From Mangifera indica (lineage: Eukaryota; Streptophyta; Magnoliopsida; Sapindales; Anacardiaceae): a stretch of 64,000 bases of DNA. The stretch lies in the NCBI RefSeq assembly GCF_011075055.1, contig NC_058147.1, positions 10,664,001-10,728,000 on the forward strand, written 5' to 3'. Both the position numbers and the translations under genes were made by a program. Within the stretch, counting starts at the first letter, position 1. Every line of letters starts with the position of its first letter. The notes under the pieces are model-generated. The model ran no database searches, was not told the DNA's origin, and saw only the letters and a list, made by a program, of their open reading frames with translations. Shown here in pieces: positions 35,810 to 47,507 of this stretch.

Positions 35810-38800
35810 TAAAACTTTGAGATAAATCAAATAAAAGACTAGACAGAAACCAATTCTCAAGCAGGAGGGAAGTAAAAAACAATGACAACAGTACACCAGT
35901 CAAGCCATCCAATTGTGATAACAAATGAAAAGACTCATCTGTTAAAAAAAGTACATCAGGAAAAAATACAAGACTTGAACTTTTGAGTCACTGAAGAAAA
36001 CTAATTGAGCTATTGTATTGCACTATCCAAGTTGACTATATATTCCTCAATCAACATTCTATTCAGTGAAGTCCAGAAACTGCAGACTTAATGATCTATT
36101 TATGTAGAACTTACTTGACAGATTTTTGTTAATTCATATCATTTATATGTAATCTTCTTTTTTGGTATTGCTAATTCATTGATACTTAAGTTTTATAAAT
36201 TTAGGGAGTTCAAGGAAGACCTGTGGTTTCTAAAATCACAGGAAGGCCGTAGACTACTTGAGCATCTTATAATAACTTTCTTTGCCTAATTAGTATTTCA
36301 GAAGCAGTTTTAATTAGGCCTTCCCCAATCAAAGCCTTAAAATATTTGTTTCTTAGTTAGGAATCCTACTTCCGACAAAAAAGTATATGCATCTGTAAAG
36401 TAAATTAAAGAGAAGAATATAAAATTTTCAAAGTTTTAAAATCTTTACATGAGGGTCCTCCAGTTTTAGTTGCAATATTTCAGAAACAATAGTGTGATTG
36501 CTGATCACTGAGGTTGATCCCAAAATTTTTTTCATCTTTCTGCTCTAAAATTTTTAGATCTACCTATTGTCTCCACTCTCCAGCAGCTATCAAACCATTT
36601 CACCTCAAATCAGTTACCAATTTATTTAAATCCTATTCACATCAACCAACAACCATGCATTCACATCTAGTGCATAAGATTCTGCATTTCCAATTTACAT
36701 AACCAATCCTCTTATTAGGATTAAAATCAAATACCAAGTAGCATCTATTAAATCATTTTTCCAGGTAATTTTACACATTCAAGATAGTCAAAAGTCAACT
36801 TAGGATTTTCTCTGAACCAGAATTTTACAGAGATTGTGAGTGTGGAACCAAAATATTAGAATAAGCATATGAAATAAGATGCCTAGTAAATAGAAGAACT
36901 TGTATTTCCAACTTATTTCGACAGACCATTTTACATATATTACAGACAATCTTGGATAATCATCTTCATTCATTTTTAACATTATAGAAAAGGAACAGTT
37001 TCAGCTGAAGAATAGTCAATCATACCCAGAATATCCACCCCCATGCAGGCAAAAAACCACTGGTCCTTCTGTTCCTGCCATATATACATGAAAGACCTAA
37101 CATGATAAAGCATATTAGAAGAGAATAACTACAAAAAAAGAAAAAAAACTAGAAAATTGTCGAAATTGTCAACACAAACATCATTTGAATCAGGGATGGA
37201 GACATCCTTCTCTTCATCAAAATAGCCCGACCAATCCAAAGGTGAGTATTTTTGCGGAGAACTCCTGCAGGCAAATTTTGGTAAATTAAAACAAACACCT
37301 TCAGTGAGATAATGAGAAAGAATACCAATACTATAGACATTAGTGAAATTACTTCATATATAGATATTATATCTTTGCCAGCCCTATAAATCTGAATAAC
37401 TTGCCATATTTATACCCATCTCTCTCTCTCTCCCCCTTTACGATAATAAACAGATTTCCTTATTAAGTGCCAAATTTACAAAACACAAGAACAAGTTGTC
37501 TCCAGTGTACAGGAAAACATATGCTTGAAGCATGAGAGCCAATGACACCCAACACAAAGAGCAGGGCACTCAGAAAGAGCCCTGACAATTAAAAGATGAA
37601 GAATCAACAAAGTCCTCCACTGTCCCCCACACTAAACTATTAATTACTCAGCTCAAACCATAAGACAAATGTTTCCAAATCATAATGATAAAAGAAAAGA
37701 TGAATTTCCCGAACTTTAGGGGTAGCAAACAAGTTAAACAGAAGCTCACATTTATCCCACAAAAAGAATGCTTTTTATTTCTTTTTCTATCAGTTGAAAA
37801 CACATGAGACCTTCTTCAAGGGCTTCCTCTCCACACCAAACATAATGACAAAGGGAATCCCTTTCATTCTTGCGGTATCTCTTATCCGTTGCCTTTTTTC
37901 AAATTTGAGGGGTTAATTTCAGCAACACCAAGTCTCCCTCTTGAAATATGATGGGCCTTTTCGAGTGTTGAAACATGTGGGAAATGTGGCTTATCGATTG
38001 GAACTACTGAAAAGAATGAAAACACACCCGACATTCCATGTAAACTTTTTGAAGCCTTACAATTTTGATGGTGATGAATTGAGGCAGCATGCTAAGAGAG
38101 TTCCACCCACAGTTTGTACAGATTACAACAAAAAGTTGGCTAAGGTTCTAGATCACAGAACATTGGGGGCCAACAAAAAGAATAGAAGAACAGACTTCCT
38201 AGTGCTATAGGAAGGTGATGAAGAAGCTATGTGGGAAAGGGATATCATTTATGACAGTTTGAAAAACAAGAGTGTAGACTTACTTTGCTAGTATTAAAGA
38301 CTGACATTCAATTCACAAATGGAGTTAGCATGTTTCTTAGTCCTTCTAAACTACTATTACAAAGTTGTTTAATTCATCAAAAACCAGGTAATTCCAATAT
38401 TAACAACCTTGTAGGAAAGAATTAAATCACAATGCTAACATTGACAGCATCACTTTATTTTCCTTAATTTTTCTCACAGGGACATTATGCCTATATTTAG
38501 TTTTTATACCAAGAGTATAGACTTACTTTGCTAAGATTAGAGGCTGACATTCAATTCACAAATGGAGTTTGCATGTTTCTTAGTCCTTCTAAACTACTAT
38601 TACAAAGTTGTTCAATTCATCAAAACCTAGGTAATTCCAAAATTAACAAACTTGTTGGAAGGGATTACTACTTTAAGCAGTTTTTTAATTTTCCTTTGAG
38701 GAAGTTACCTACAAAAATGAGGTTTAACTAAATTTATGTGTGCACAAACAAAAAAACAAATCCATATTAAAATGCCAATACATAAGCACTTAGTTCAACC

Positions 38801-39919
38801 ATAATAAGAGTGTTATAAGGAGCACTTCCATAAAAAAGCCCTTATCAAATAAAACAGCATAAACCCTAAGGTCACAAACTAACAGTCAAGTAATCAAACA
38901 TGTGGTTTGATCCAACAAGGTCTAAGTTTCCAATCTTAAGGACCACATACCTGGCAGCAAGCCAAGAGTTATCTTCTTCCAAAAGATTGTAGGATTCAGC
39001 AGAGGCCCCAGTTCCAAATTCAAGTTTGCTAAGCGGGTTAGGGATTCTGGGTTATAAAAATAAATAAAGCAAAAAAACACTTTATACAATTTTTCAAATA
39101 GTACTCATTGCTTCCCTTAAAAACATTTCCGTGTTTCCTAAAAAGGGCATCTATCATTCCAAGTACTCCTCTCAAAAGTTATCAATGCTTTCTTAATCTC
39201 AAAAGGCACACCTAAAATGCATTGTAATAAGATGACTCCAATCTTTCAATCTAGAACAAATTTCATAAACCATTACTAGAGACAAAACATGCACATAGTA
39301 ATTATCCCAACTGTTTACCAAATGGCATAATAACTAATTTAGCCAACATTTCACTTTCCAAACTCATTGTTTCTTTAATGCAATGATCCCAAATCAACCA
39401 ACACATTACCTAGAATAAAAATTTTCCGACGCTTGCTTTACAAGTGAAACATAGTGAAGCCATTATTTACGAAAATACATAAAGAAATCAAATTAGAAAA
39501 CCTCTTCATTTTCTCAATAATTAAGTTTATGAAAAGAACACAACAAAAACAAAAATTCAGAAACCCCTAAATTTCAATATGTCATACAACTAAAATTATG
39601 AATGAACTGAATTTATATAAAAAAAAAAAAAAGCTAAAAAAATATATATCTTAAAAAGAAATCATATTATAAAACTAAGAAAGATTTTTCACGCTCTTAA
39701 CAATAAAGTTTACGCAATGGAAACCATAAAACAACCGAGTGAACGCATGAAATGTAAACAGTTAACGATTGAGAAGGAGTTGAAAGCTTACTGAGAGGGA
39801 GAGCGAAGAGGAACAGAGGCGTAAGCGGTGGGCAACGGCGCTTCGCTCCGTTTTGACGGTTGTTCTAGCTCTTCTTCTAAGCTCTCTTCGGGTAGTGAAC
39901 TGAGATTCGACGAATCCAT
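30458..39919 (-). CDS. PPME1: Protein phosphatase methylesterase 1 (PP2A demethylase), 14 coding exons
   Basis: Removes the methyl ester from the C-terminal Leu of the PP2A catalytic subunit, which affects holoenzyme assembly; alpha/beta hydrolase fold. Minus-strand exons: 39792-39919, 38951-39046, 37180-37264, 37026-37096, 35562-35676, 35367-35446, 34667-34751, 34499-34579, 33244-33338, 33103-33153, 31601-31681, 31114-31186, 30947-31024, 30458-30490. All junctions are GT-AG, and phases fit to give 1152 nt, 383 aa, the usual plant length. Start MDSSNLSSLPEESLEEELEQ; oxyanion HGGGYSG at 121-127; nucleophile Ser192 in GHSMGG (codon split by intron 6); Asp217 in VVVDVVE; His344 in HTGHAIQEDAPEE; end GLRRPLQS. 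The Ser-Asp spacing of 25 equals that of human PME-1 (Ser156, Asp181). No defects seen. Intron 2 carries a retrotransposon remnant; intron 5 lies next to a (TA)n run. Confidence 0.95.
37941..38290 (+). pseudogene. Ty3/gypsy chromovirus integrase C-terminus and chromodomain remnant, in PPME1 intron 2
   Basis: The frame from about 37944 reads YDGPFRVLKHVGNVAYRLEL, then THPTFHVNFLKPY, then VLDHRTLGANKKNRRTDFLV, a TAG, and EGDEEAMWERDII. This is the order of the integrase C-terminal GPF/Y region followed by a chromodomain (the 'I-DHR----YLVKWKG---E-TWE' pattern) in Ty3/gypsy chromoviruses. The stop replaces the residue between VL and EG, where the family has Trp. Everything upstream in pol and both LTRs are missing. 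It lies antisense to PPME1 and inside its second intron. Confidence 0.8.
38268..38665 (+). repeat. Direct repeat of ~140 bp downstream of the gypsy remnant
   Basis: AGTGTAGACTTACTTTGCTA ... TTCACAAATGGAGTTAGCAT ... GGTAATTCCA at 38268-38420 recurs at 38513-38665 with few changes, about 245 bp apart. It starts at the tail of the chromodomain fragment, so it is a local duplication of element or intron sequence. Confidence 0.65.
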
Positions 39920-41039
39920 TGTTTGATCAATTCAATTCTCTCAGGCTATGAATTGGAGGAAACCAAAATTGTTTTATTTGATTATCGGTGTGGGAGTTTT
40001 TTAAAATCTTCAATCTTAGAGGGATCTTTTTGAGATAAAAAATAATAACCATGTCATATCACCAAACTAGCCAGTAAATGAAGCAGACGGACAAAAATAC
40101 CCTGCTCACAATTTCTTTCTCCAAGTATAATAAAATTTTATAGAATCGGAATTCAATTTTTTGTTTTGTAAAATAAAGAAATGTAAACGATTAAAGATAA
40201 ACACGATTGGTTGGAATATTTTCAAAAGTGATTGGATTTAGCAGAGAAAGTCATAATAAATATCTACCAAAAAAACCAATAAAATTATATGCATTTAGAA
40301 ATTAAGATAAAATAACACTTAATCTTATATATATTTGGCAATTTGTTAGTCTGATATGACTCAATACAAAAAAATCATGTTAGAATTAAGTTATTTTCAC
40401 ACAAAATTTAATTCGAATCAATCTGACATGATTCAAATTTCAAGTCGTATTAAGATTGACAGAAAAATAATTTAAATTGATTTAAATGTTTAGAAAAATA
40501 TTATTTTTAGTAAAATTTATTAGAGACAAATTAAAGAAATGTTGACGAACAAGTATCAACAACAGTTTGAAATACTTACATATTACATATAATTATATAG
40601 TTATAATTACTCTGATTATTTTTTATTTTTATTTTATTATTCATTAGCGAAAATGAGATTTAGTTATTAAAATTATTAACATGTTTTTAAAGTTTTAGTT
40701 TATAATTTTTTAGATCATCTGTAAACAAGAAAATTGTTTTATTATTTGTTTTATCAAGATAATTTGATGAAAAAATTAAAACATTAATCACACTTAGAAA
40801 AATGGAAACAATAGACAATCTTAGATTAATTTGAATTATGTCAGGTCAATCCAAACATATTTTGAATTGGGTCAAATTGAAATTTTTTTATACAATTCTA
40901 ATTTGAATCGAATTAGAATTACTGGTCTTCGACCCAAAATCTTAATTAACACAATATGGTATATAATCTAATTATACAAACTTTTAGATCTAATCACATG
41001 ATAATTCAACAAAAGCAACATTTAACATTACAACATTTG
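39920..41039. other. Upstream region of PPME1; nothing else recognised
   Basis: The bases just before the PPME1 ATG (39920-40030) should hold its 5' UTR and promoter on the minus strand; no clear TATA box was chosen. The rest is AT-rich with no gene. Confidence 0.4.
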
Positions 41040-41321
41040 TATTAGAAGGAAAACATCAATGTTAACAGCAGCAAGGAAGAGCAACTACCACATTCAGGAG
41101 CTTGGAATAGACCCAAAGAGTCTAACAAGTCTAATAAGGTTCTTTTGGATATTCCGATTAGACTAATCACAAGGTCAAGAGCTAAGAAGATACAGCAAAC
41201 CTTAATTGGGTTGATTGAAGACTTAGAGGCAAAGGTAAGTTCACTTAAAAGGGATTGGATATTTCAAAGATTTAAAAGAAAGGTTAATCTAATTCAAGCC
41301 CAAGTCCAAGAGTTATTGTAA
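41040..41321 (+). pseudogene. C-terminal end of a Ty3/gypsy-type polyprotein
   Basis: An open stretch ending in TAA at 41319-41321 reads ...IPIRLITRSRAKKIQQTLIG LIEDLEAKVSS... and closes in IQAQVQELL. The TRSRAKK-Q--L-GL motif is common at the very end of plant Ty3/gypsy polyproteins. No other pol domain is attached. The following 41322-41760 (with TTTATTATATAAACATA and a CGAGTTC tail) may be the matching 3' LTR, but its ends are unresolved. Confidence 0.55.
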
Positions 41322-42644
41322 TTTCAACCTAAAGAAGTTTCAAGGGTGGTGTCCAAGGTTGCTTAAGTAGGTTTAATGTTATGTTATTTTATAATAACTT
41401 GTATTAAACTAGAATTGTTACTTAAGCTCAAAACTTATTAGTTGAGTTATTTGTATTTAATGGGCTCAATTAATATTTGTTACAAACCCAATTGTTATGT
41501 TAATTTTAATTAGAGTTTTTGGATAGTTAAATAGGTAATGTGCTTAGGAAATATGGAAATCCATTGGGTCATGGGTTATGTTAGTCTTTTTAAGGTTATG
41601 ATTGTTTATTATATAAACATATTTTTCTCATAATGAAGGATGGATGATGATTTAATCCCGAGTTCTTTTTCGTTTCAAACGTTGAGTCTTCGTATAGTAT
41701 TGCTAAGGTTCGCATCAAATGTCAAAAATTAAAAATCATATCATCTTCCAATTCAAAAGCTCTCATATTATGATAGAGATAATAACTAGAAAAATAATAA
41801 ATATATAATGAAATTAATACATATTAGATAAGAGTTTATATTGCCTCTAATCTCTTTTAAAAAGGTTATTATATAGATAACCAATTCTAAATGGTTTTTT
41901 TTTTTTAATTTTGAAAATAAATTAATTTTATTAGCTTCGATATAAAAAGGCTCTCTCTTTATGCATTAATTTGCATCCATTAATTTGAAAAACTTTGCTT
42001 GCCTACCTAGCCAATCAACAATCAATATGGACCATAATACCCCTATTACACATTATTCATTGTGTGTTTTTTGGTCTTTTCGTTTTGTTCATCAACATAT
42101 TTTTTGGAGATATTGAATTTTGTTGCCCTTGAAATTAACTATCTATACATAAATGTTACATATTTCAATGGTTTGACAAATATACCACAAAGGTGCAAAA
42201 ACCCCAAAATATCTTTGTTTTCACCGTGGACAAGTCTCCTCTTGTGACACATTGGTGGCAACCTTGCAAGGGAATATCTAAAAAACCATTCTCATGATTT
42301 AGCAATCACAGCCTTGAAGGGGAATATCTGAAAAAGCAAGAAAAAACTAAAAAGCAAGCAATAATATTGGATTTAAATAAACCCAATATTCCATGATTGA
42401 AGCAAGCATTCACCGATCACAACAGACAATGAGGATGAATCTTCAAGGATTGGCAGCCAACGACACCATGACAGGACAGTAGGTTAGTTTGTTTCCTTTT
42501 TTTAGGATGTCGAATGGATTCTTAGTATAGATTTGTTCAATGGGTGGTTGTTTACGAATTGAATTAAGCATTGGATGAGTTTTTTGTTCTCTATTTTTGA
42601 AGATTTGCATTGAACAAGTTGTCATTTATGCCATGCCTTAGCGT
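41322..42644. other. Possible LTR then intergenic; no supported gene
   Basis: 41322-41760 may be LTR sequence of the adjacent gypsy remnant. Nothing is recognised in 41760-42644. Confidence 0.3.
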
Positions 42645-42740
42645 AAACGCCAACCCAAAAAGGCCAACTCCAAAAAGCCAACCCTAAAAAGCCATCCTCA
42701 AAAAAGCCAACCCTCGAAATGCCAACCCTAGCTTGGTGCA
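42645..42740 (+). repeat. Short minisatellite, ~15-bp units (GCCAACCCTAAAAA)
   Basis: About six imperfect copies of GCCAACCC(T/A)(A/C)AAAA in a row. In translation they give no stable motif. They lie just upstream of the DUF1985 relic. Confidence 0.6.
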
Positions 42741-42849
42741 AACGCCAAAGGTTGGCAATACTTATACTAGTTCTATGAGGTATACGAATTTCAAATGCAT
42801 ATGACATTTTTAGATGAAGATGGACACTATAACCTTCATCAGGGCCAAA

Positions 42850-43450
42850 CTAACACTGATTAAAAGAGTGATATTTCAAACAACCTATGTTGGGTGCTTA
42901 TTGGATTTGGTAGAACCAAGGTTTAGCTTTGTTTTTATACATGCGATATTACTTCATTTAATTAACCGCAATGACTAATTAAGAGAAATGTGATTCAGAT
43001 TAAATGATGTTGAGGTTTGATTCAACTCTGTTGAGTTTGTGCTAGTGATTGGTATGATCTTTGGGTATGACATGGAGGTATTTAACTACGCTGATTATGC
43101 AGGGCGTCCTTGATTGAAAAAGGAATACTTCACAGGTGTTGATAAGGCATTAAGCTGTGAAGACATTGAAAATGCAATTGACGAACAAATTTGGGGAGAT
43201 AATGATAAGGACATTGTGAAGTTCACAACATTATATTTTGCATTTTCAAGACTATTAGAGGTGGACAATAGAAAACTAATCCAAAATTGTTTTTTTCATT
43301 TTGCGTTTTCAAGACTATTAGGGTTAGACAATAGAAAATTAATCCAAGATTGTTTTTTGCATTTAGTGGACGATCTAGATGCATTTAGTTGATACCCATT
43401 AGGTTTGTTGTCATGGAACAAGACAATTGAATCCATACGGTGGGGCATAC
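42850..43450 (+). pseudogene. DUF1985 domain relic with an in-frame 21-codon internal duplication
   Basis: One frame, broken by stops, runs through the domain in order: FQTTYVGCLLDLVEPRFSF from 42874, IHAILLHLINRND, FNSVEFVLVIGMIFGYDME near 43020, a gap with a stop, EYFTGVDKALSCEDIENAID, DIVKFTTLYFAFSRLL-VDNR and LVDDLDAFS just before a stop. This follows the family's CFG-LLDL, FS--EFALVTGL, D-DIVKLALLYF and LVDDLDAFN--PWG landmarks. The block FAFSRLLEVDNRKLIQNCFF is repeated once (43236-43298 and 43299-43361; 63 bp, exactly 21 codons). There are at least four in-frame stops. No C48 peptidase part was found downstream, and no element ends. Confidence 0.65.
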
Positions 43451-45270
43451 ATAATAAATATGAGTATTGTCTATAGCACTACCCATCTTACATGAGTCCG
43501 ATCCATATAGAAACAAATGATTAGGTCCCTTTTATGCTAAAGTAGAGGACTGTTGTACTGTTAACTTGGGATGATGTTTGAACATTTTGGGACATTCTTC
43601 CGGTAAGTTAATTATTGATAGATTTATAGTTGATCATTCCATTTTCCATTTTATTAATTCTTGTAAATTTTTGTTATGTTCCACGAAGTGATTACAACTG
43701 CATTATGTCTAACTCAATTTAAACGAGAATTTGAATGGTACATATAGGTTATTATACTTCACATGTTTACTATGTCACTTTTACATATATGTTGTAGTTA
43801 TATATTACAGTCATATTAGTTACATACATATGATATGTGAGAGGTCCCGATGAGTTTTAATAAATGTCATCAAATCGTTCCCTACATAGGCAATTTGTTT
43901 GGGCAATAGTATTGCATAGTAGACATGTGCTATATCACTATAATATATCAGTTAATGATATTAGACACAGTGGATATACACATGGGTAAACAATAGAACC
44001 GTTTAATGGTTGGAGAACTGACCAAAGGTTATTATATTATATTGTTTATCGAACGTGACCACTAAATGATAATCACATGGGCATTAATATATAGTCAATG
44101 ATATATCGTAAATTATACTAATGTATAGATCCTTTGACCTGAGATATCACGATTGTACTTCTTTTCGAAACATATAATTTATATGGTGTATATCATGAGG
44201 CTAATCATGTCTCGTTCAGAAGCCGATTTGATCATATGTTGCTTAAGCGAGAGGACAGATGATGATCATACAGGAATCTTTCGACTTAAATGCTCCTGAG
44301 TTCCTATGTGAATATCAAGAAACATAAAAATCTAAGATACTGGCCAGTGCAGATAAAAGTCCACATGAAAAAAGTTTTGATGTGGCACGTTCTGATATAT
44401 TAATTGATATTCAAGAGATTAAATATTAGATTTTAACATTTCATGAGTCCAAATTTAATCAGGATGTAACGACGGAGGGATTGGACTACATGGTAAGTAT
44501 AAGTAAGAAAGGTTTATTTGGCATTATGTGATGCTTGTACTTCATTGTGATGTAGGGGTCATGGGACATTACTAGATGACACCACATGATCAACAGGAGC
44601 TTTGTTTTGTAGCGAAAAACAAAGTATATCGGTTAATGATAGTTTTGGGTTATACAGTGATATAACAAAACATATCATCCGATATGAGGCCCACGACTAT
44701 GTCACTATAAACCTTGAAGGTCACACCCATATTTCAAGAAAGAAAATTGTACAATGAAGCTGAAAATATTTATCCATGATTGGCTAATACTTTACGAGAA
44801 TAAAAATGACACTTTTCAAATAAGATTGAGAAAAGGTGCAAAATTGTTATTTTACACTTTTTAAACTGTTTAGAAAGTTGTATGAATAATTTTGGGTACA
44901 AATTATTCAACGTATATCAAATTATAATTTACTCTTAATTATCAACCAATAGGAAATGGACACATGATTTAACTTGATAAATATCAAGTTTAGGCTTAAA
45001 ATGGGAGAGAAAAAAAATTGAAAGAAAAAAATTTTTCCTTTTCTTCTTCTTTTAGCTATGAAAGCTTCCATTTTTCTTCTTAAAGAGTGCAAGTCAAGAG
45101 ATCACTTATTTTAGTGATTCAAGTTTCTTAACTCCAAATTAAATTACAAGGTGCAAAGTAATTTACATATTTCTATACTTTATTTCTTGAAACAATATGT
45201 AAATTTCGTATTACCATTATTGCATATGATGTGAATATGATTTAAATTATTTAATTTTGTTACCAAAATC
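43451..45270. other. Intergenic or element interior, nothing recognised
   Basis: Could be the decayed remainder of the DUF1985 gene, since it is less AT-rich than most spacers and holds fragments such as GYTHG-TIEPFNGWRTDQ (near 43972-44020), but no known motif could be placed. Confidence 0.3.
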
Positions 45271-45277
45271 CTATAGA

Positions 45278-45289
45278 TGGTATCAAAGC
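45278..45289 (+). other. Primer-binding-like site (initiator tRNA-Met type)
   Basis: TGGTATCAAAGC differs at one base from the canonical plant TGGTATCAGAGC. It would place an LTR upstream (44900-45275) and element interior downstream (45290-46130), but neither LTR ends nor coding domains are visible. A chance match is possible. Confidence 0.35.
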
Positions 45290-46150
45290 AAGAGTTTGAT
45301 CCTTGAATGACAAGAATATGTCATACTTTTAGGTGTTTGAAAGTGTTAGTAATCAAAACCTAAAATATAAGTTTTATTATGTGTGATTGGTTCAAACTAA
45401 GTGTACATATGTTATTAGAAATATTTTAATAGTATTTAAGAACCTTTAAGTTGTTGAAATTATGTTGGACAAATTTTGACATAAAACTCCTAATTTTAGA
45501 AATTTGAGTATTTTTTAAATTAATAATTTAATCATATTTTATACATGATTATCATGATATTAACATGAATTTTAACCTTGACTTTACATGGAGATGTGTT
45601 ATGGATTCATGTATGATTCTACACATATTTTTGTTTATTGATTTGATATATAATATGGGTTTGGTGAATTTAGTAGCGTTTTGCCGTTTAAATTCTAATA
45701 ATACTAAATTCTAATAAGTGGTTTTTTCTCAAATTTTCAAAGAAAGAATATATATGAACTATTGATTGAATTGATCAATTTAGAGAATTATGTGATTGGC
45801 TATTTCCGTTTTCTCCTAATTACGATTGGATTCAACAAATATATGATAATTTTTTGCGTTTTCTTTTTTATTACCATTAGTAGTTAGGGGATTGCGTTAA
45901 GTGATTTAATTATAATTGTTGAATTTTGTTTGTTTAATTGATTTATAGATTCAATTTTACATATAGTTGTTGAATTTGTCGACGGAGTTTTATAAATAAT
46001 GTTCAACTCAATTTGTCAGTTGTTTTTTTGGTTTAGTGAATTTGCTTGGTTGGTAGTAATTGCCTTTGTTATGTATTTAGTGTCGGGGGAATGAATGATT
46101 GTAAGCCAATTTTTTTGTCATTATTTTTACTTTTTTCGGGCATTGTTGAA
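45290..46150. other. Intergenic, AT-rich, nothing recognised
   Basis: No gene or element ends seen. Confidence 0.4.
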
Positions 46151-46470
46151 TAGAGATGACAATTTCGATCTGATTTTAGAGGCTCCGACCCTCTCCAACT
46201 CTAATAGTGAAGGGATTTTCTGATAGAAACAAGGAAATGGGGATAGAGATGAAAAAATCTTCATAATCAGGGATGGGTCAGGGACGAGGATACATGTATC
46301 CCCTCTCCGCCTCCATCATTGTCCATTTTATGTTAATATATTTATTTAAACTAAAATATCTTTATAACTCATCAAATTTGTTGAATTATGTTTTTTTTTT
46401 AAGATTTACAATCATCATTGTTTTTTTTATGCATAAGATCGGGTTATGTCTTTTTTAAGTTGATGTTTAT
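46151..46470 (+). mobile_element. hAT-like element, left part only
   Basis: Begins TAGAGATGACAATTTCGATC and follows the same block order as the complete element at 47868: CTCCGACCCTCTCCAAC, TCTGATAGAAAC, AAAAATCTTCATAATCAGGG, GGATACATGTATCCCC. No right end was found before the next element starts at 46471, which suggests a truncated or interrupted copy. Confidence 0.55.
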
Positions 46471-46933
46471 TAAAGATGACAATTTAATCATTTAAATCAG
46501 ATCTTCTTTTTGTACTCTTTTAAATGGGAAGAGATTCTTTAATAAAAAAAGAGATAAAAACAGGACTATAAAAATCTTTATAATAGGAAATGGGGTGAAG
46601 ATAGAGATAAGAGTGAGGATAAATATATACCTTTTTTATCTATTATTGGCTCATCCCTTTTTCTATATATCTTTTTTTCTCGTGATTACTCTTTTATATA
46701 TCTACTAAACCCCTCAATATTAAATTACTTTTAATAATTTTAAATTATTATTAATATAACGTAATCATATAAAGCTAACCCTAATGGACCTAATCCATAT
46801 TACATTGTTCCCTGTGGGGATGGGAATAAGGGAAGAAGAATTTTCCTTTAAAGGGGAAGAGAAATTTTTTTTTTTTCTTGTAAGTAGAGAATATAGATTC
46901 TTTATTATCCGTCCATGCATGTTGCTATCCTTA
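46471..46933 (+). mobile_element. hAT-like element, short diverged copy
   Basis: The left end TAAAGATGACAATTTAATCA and the right end, read inwards from 46933, TAAGGATAGCAACATGC, match the family ends. Flanking octamers ATGTTTAT (46463-46470) and ATGTTGAC (46934-46941) agree at 6 of 8. No coding content. Because the octamer before 46151 (TTGTTGAA) also agrees at 6 of 8 with the right flank, the true left end could be 46151 instead. Confidence 0.5.
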
Positions 46934-47504
46934 ATGTTGACATTGGTCAATGTCAATTAAATAAAGAAGCCCAATCAAGTTATTACTTTGGGTCATTTAG
47001 TTTGGGCCACTGCAAAATTGTATTATTTTCTCTTTTGGGCCAATATTTAAGGGTCAATATAAATTGGGTTAAGTTGGGTGTTGAGATATTCAATTAAGTC
47101 ATCCAGATTTGTTGTTTCCATATCCGACCCATACAAATTCGAAATTAGTTACTCAGTCTCAACATTAATTTTGAGATTAAATAATGTAAAAAAAATTATT
47201 TTATTTTAGACGCATCTCATTAATCTTATTTGGTATGAGTTTTGTTTTGTCATGTGTAAAAACAAATGTTTTATATTTTATTATTTATGATGGATCAATA
47301 TAAAGTATAATAATATAAATAAGTTGAGCCGTCCAATCTAAAACTTTTTTTTAATCAGCCCTAAAGAAAATTTTAACAATTTGATTGGGGTTATTTTATT
47401 AATTAAGAGACATGGACTGATGTCAACATTAAATTAAAAGGGACATTACCTAACCCATTGCACGACACAATTATTTTATATATTTTTTTTTTTATCCCAT
47501 AAAA
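46934..47504. other. Intergenic, AT-rich, nothing recognised
   Basis: Spacer before the segmental duplication. No gene is supported. Confidence 0.4.
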
Positions 47505-47507
47505 ATT

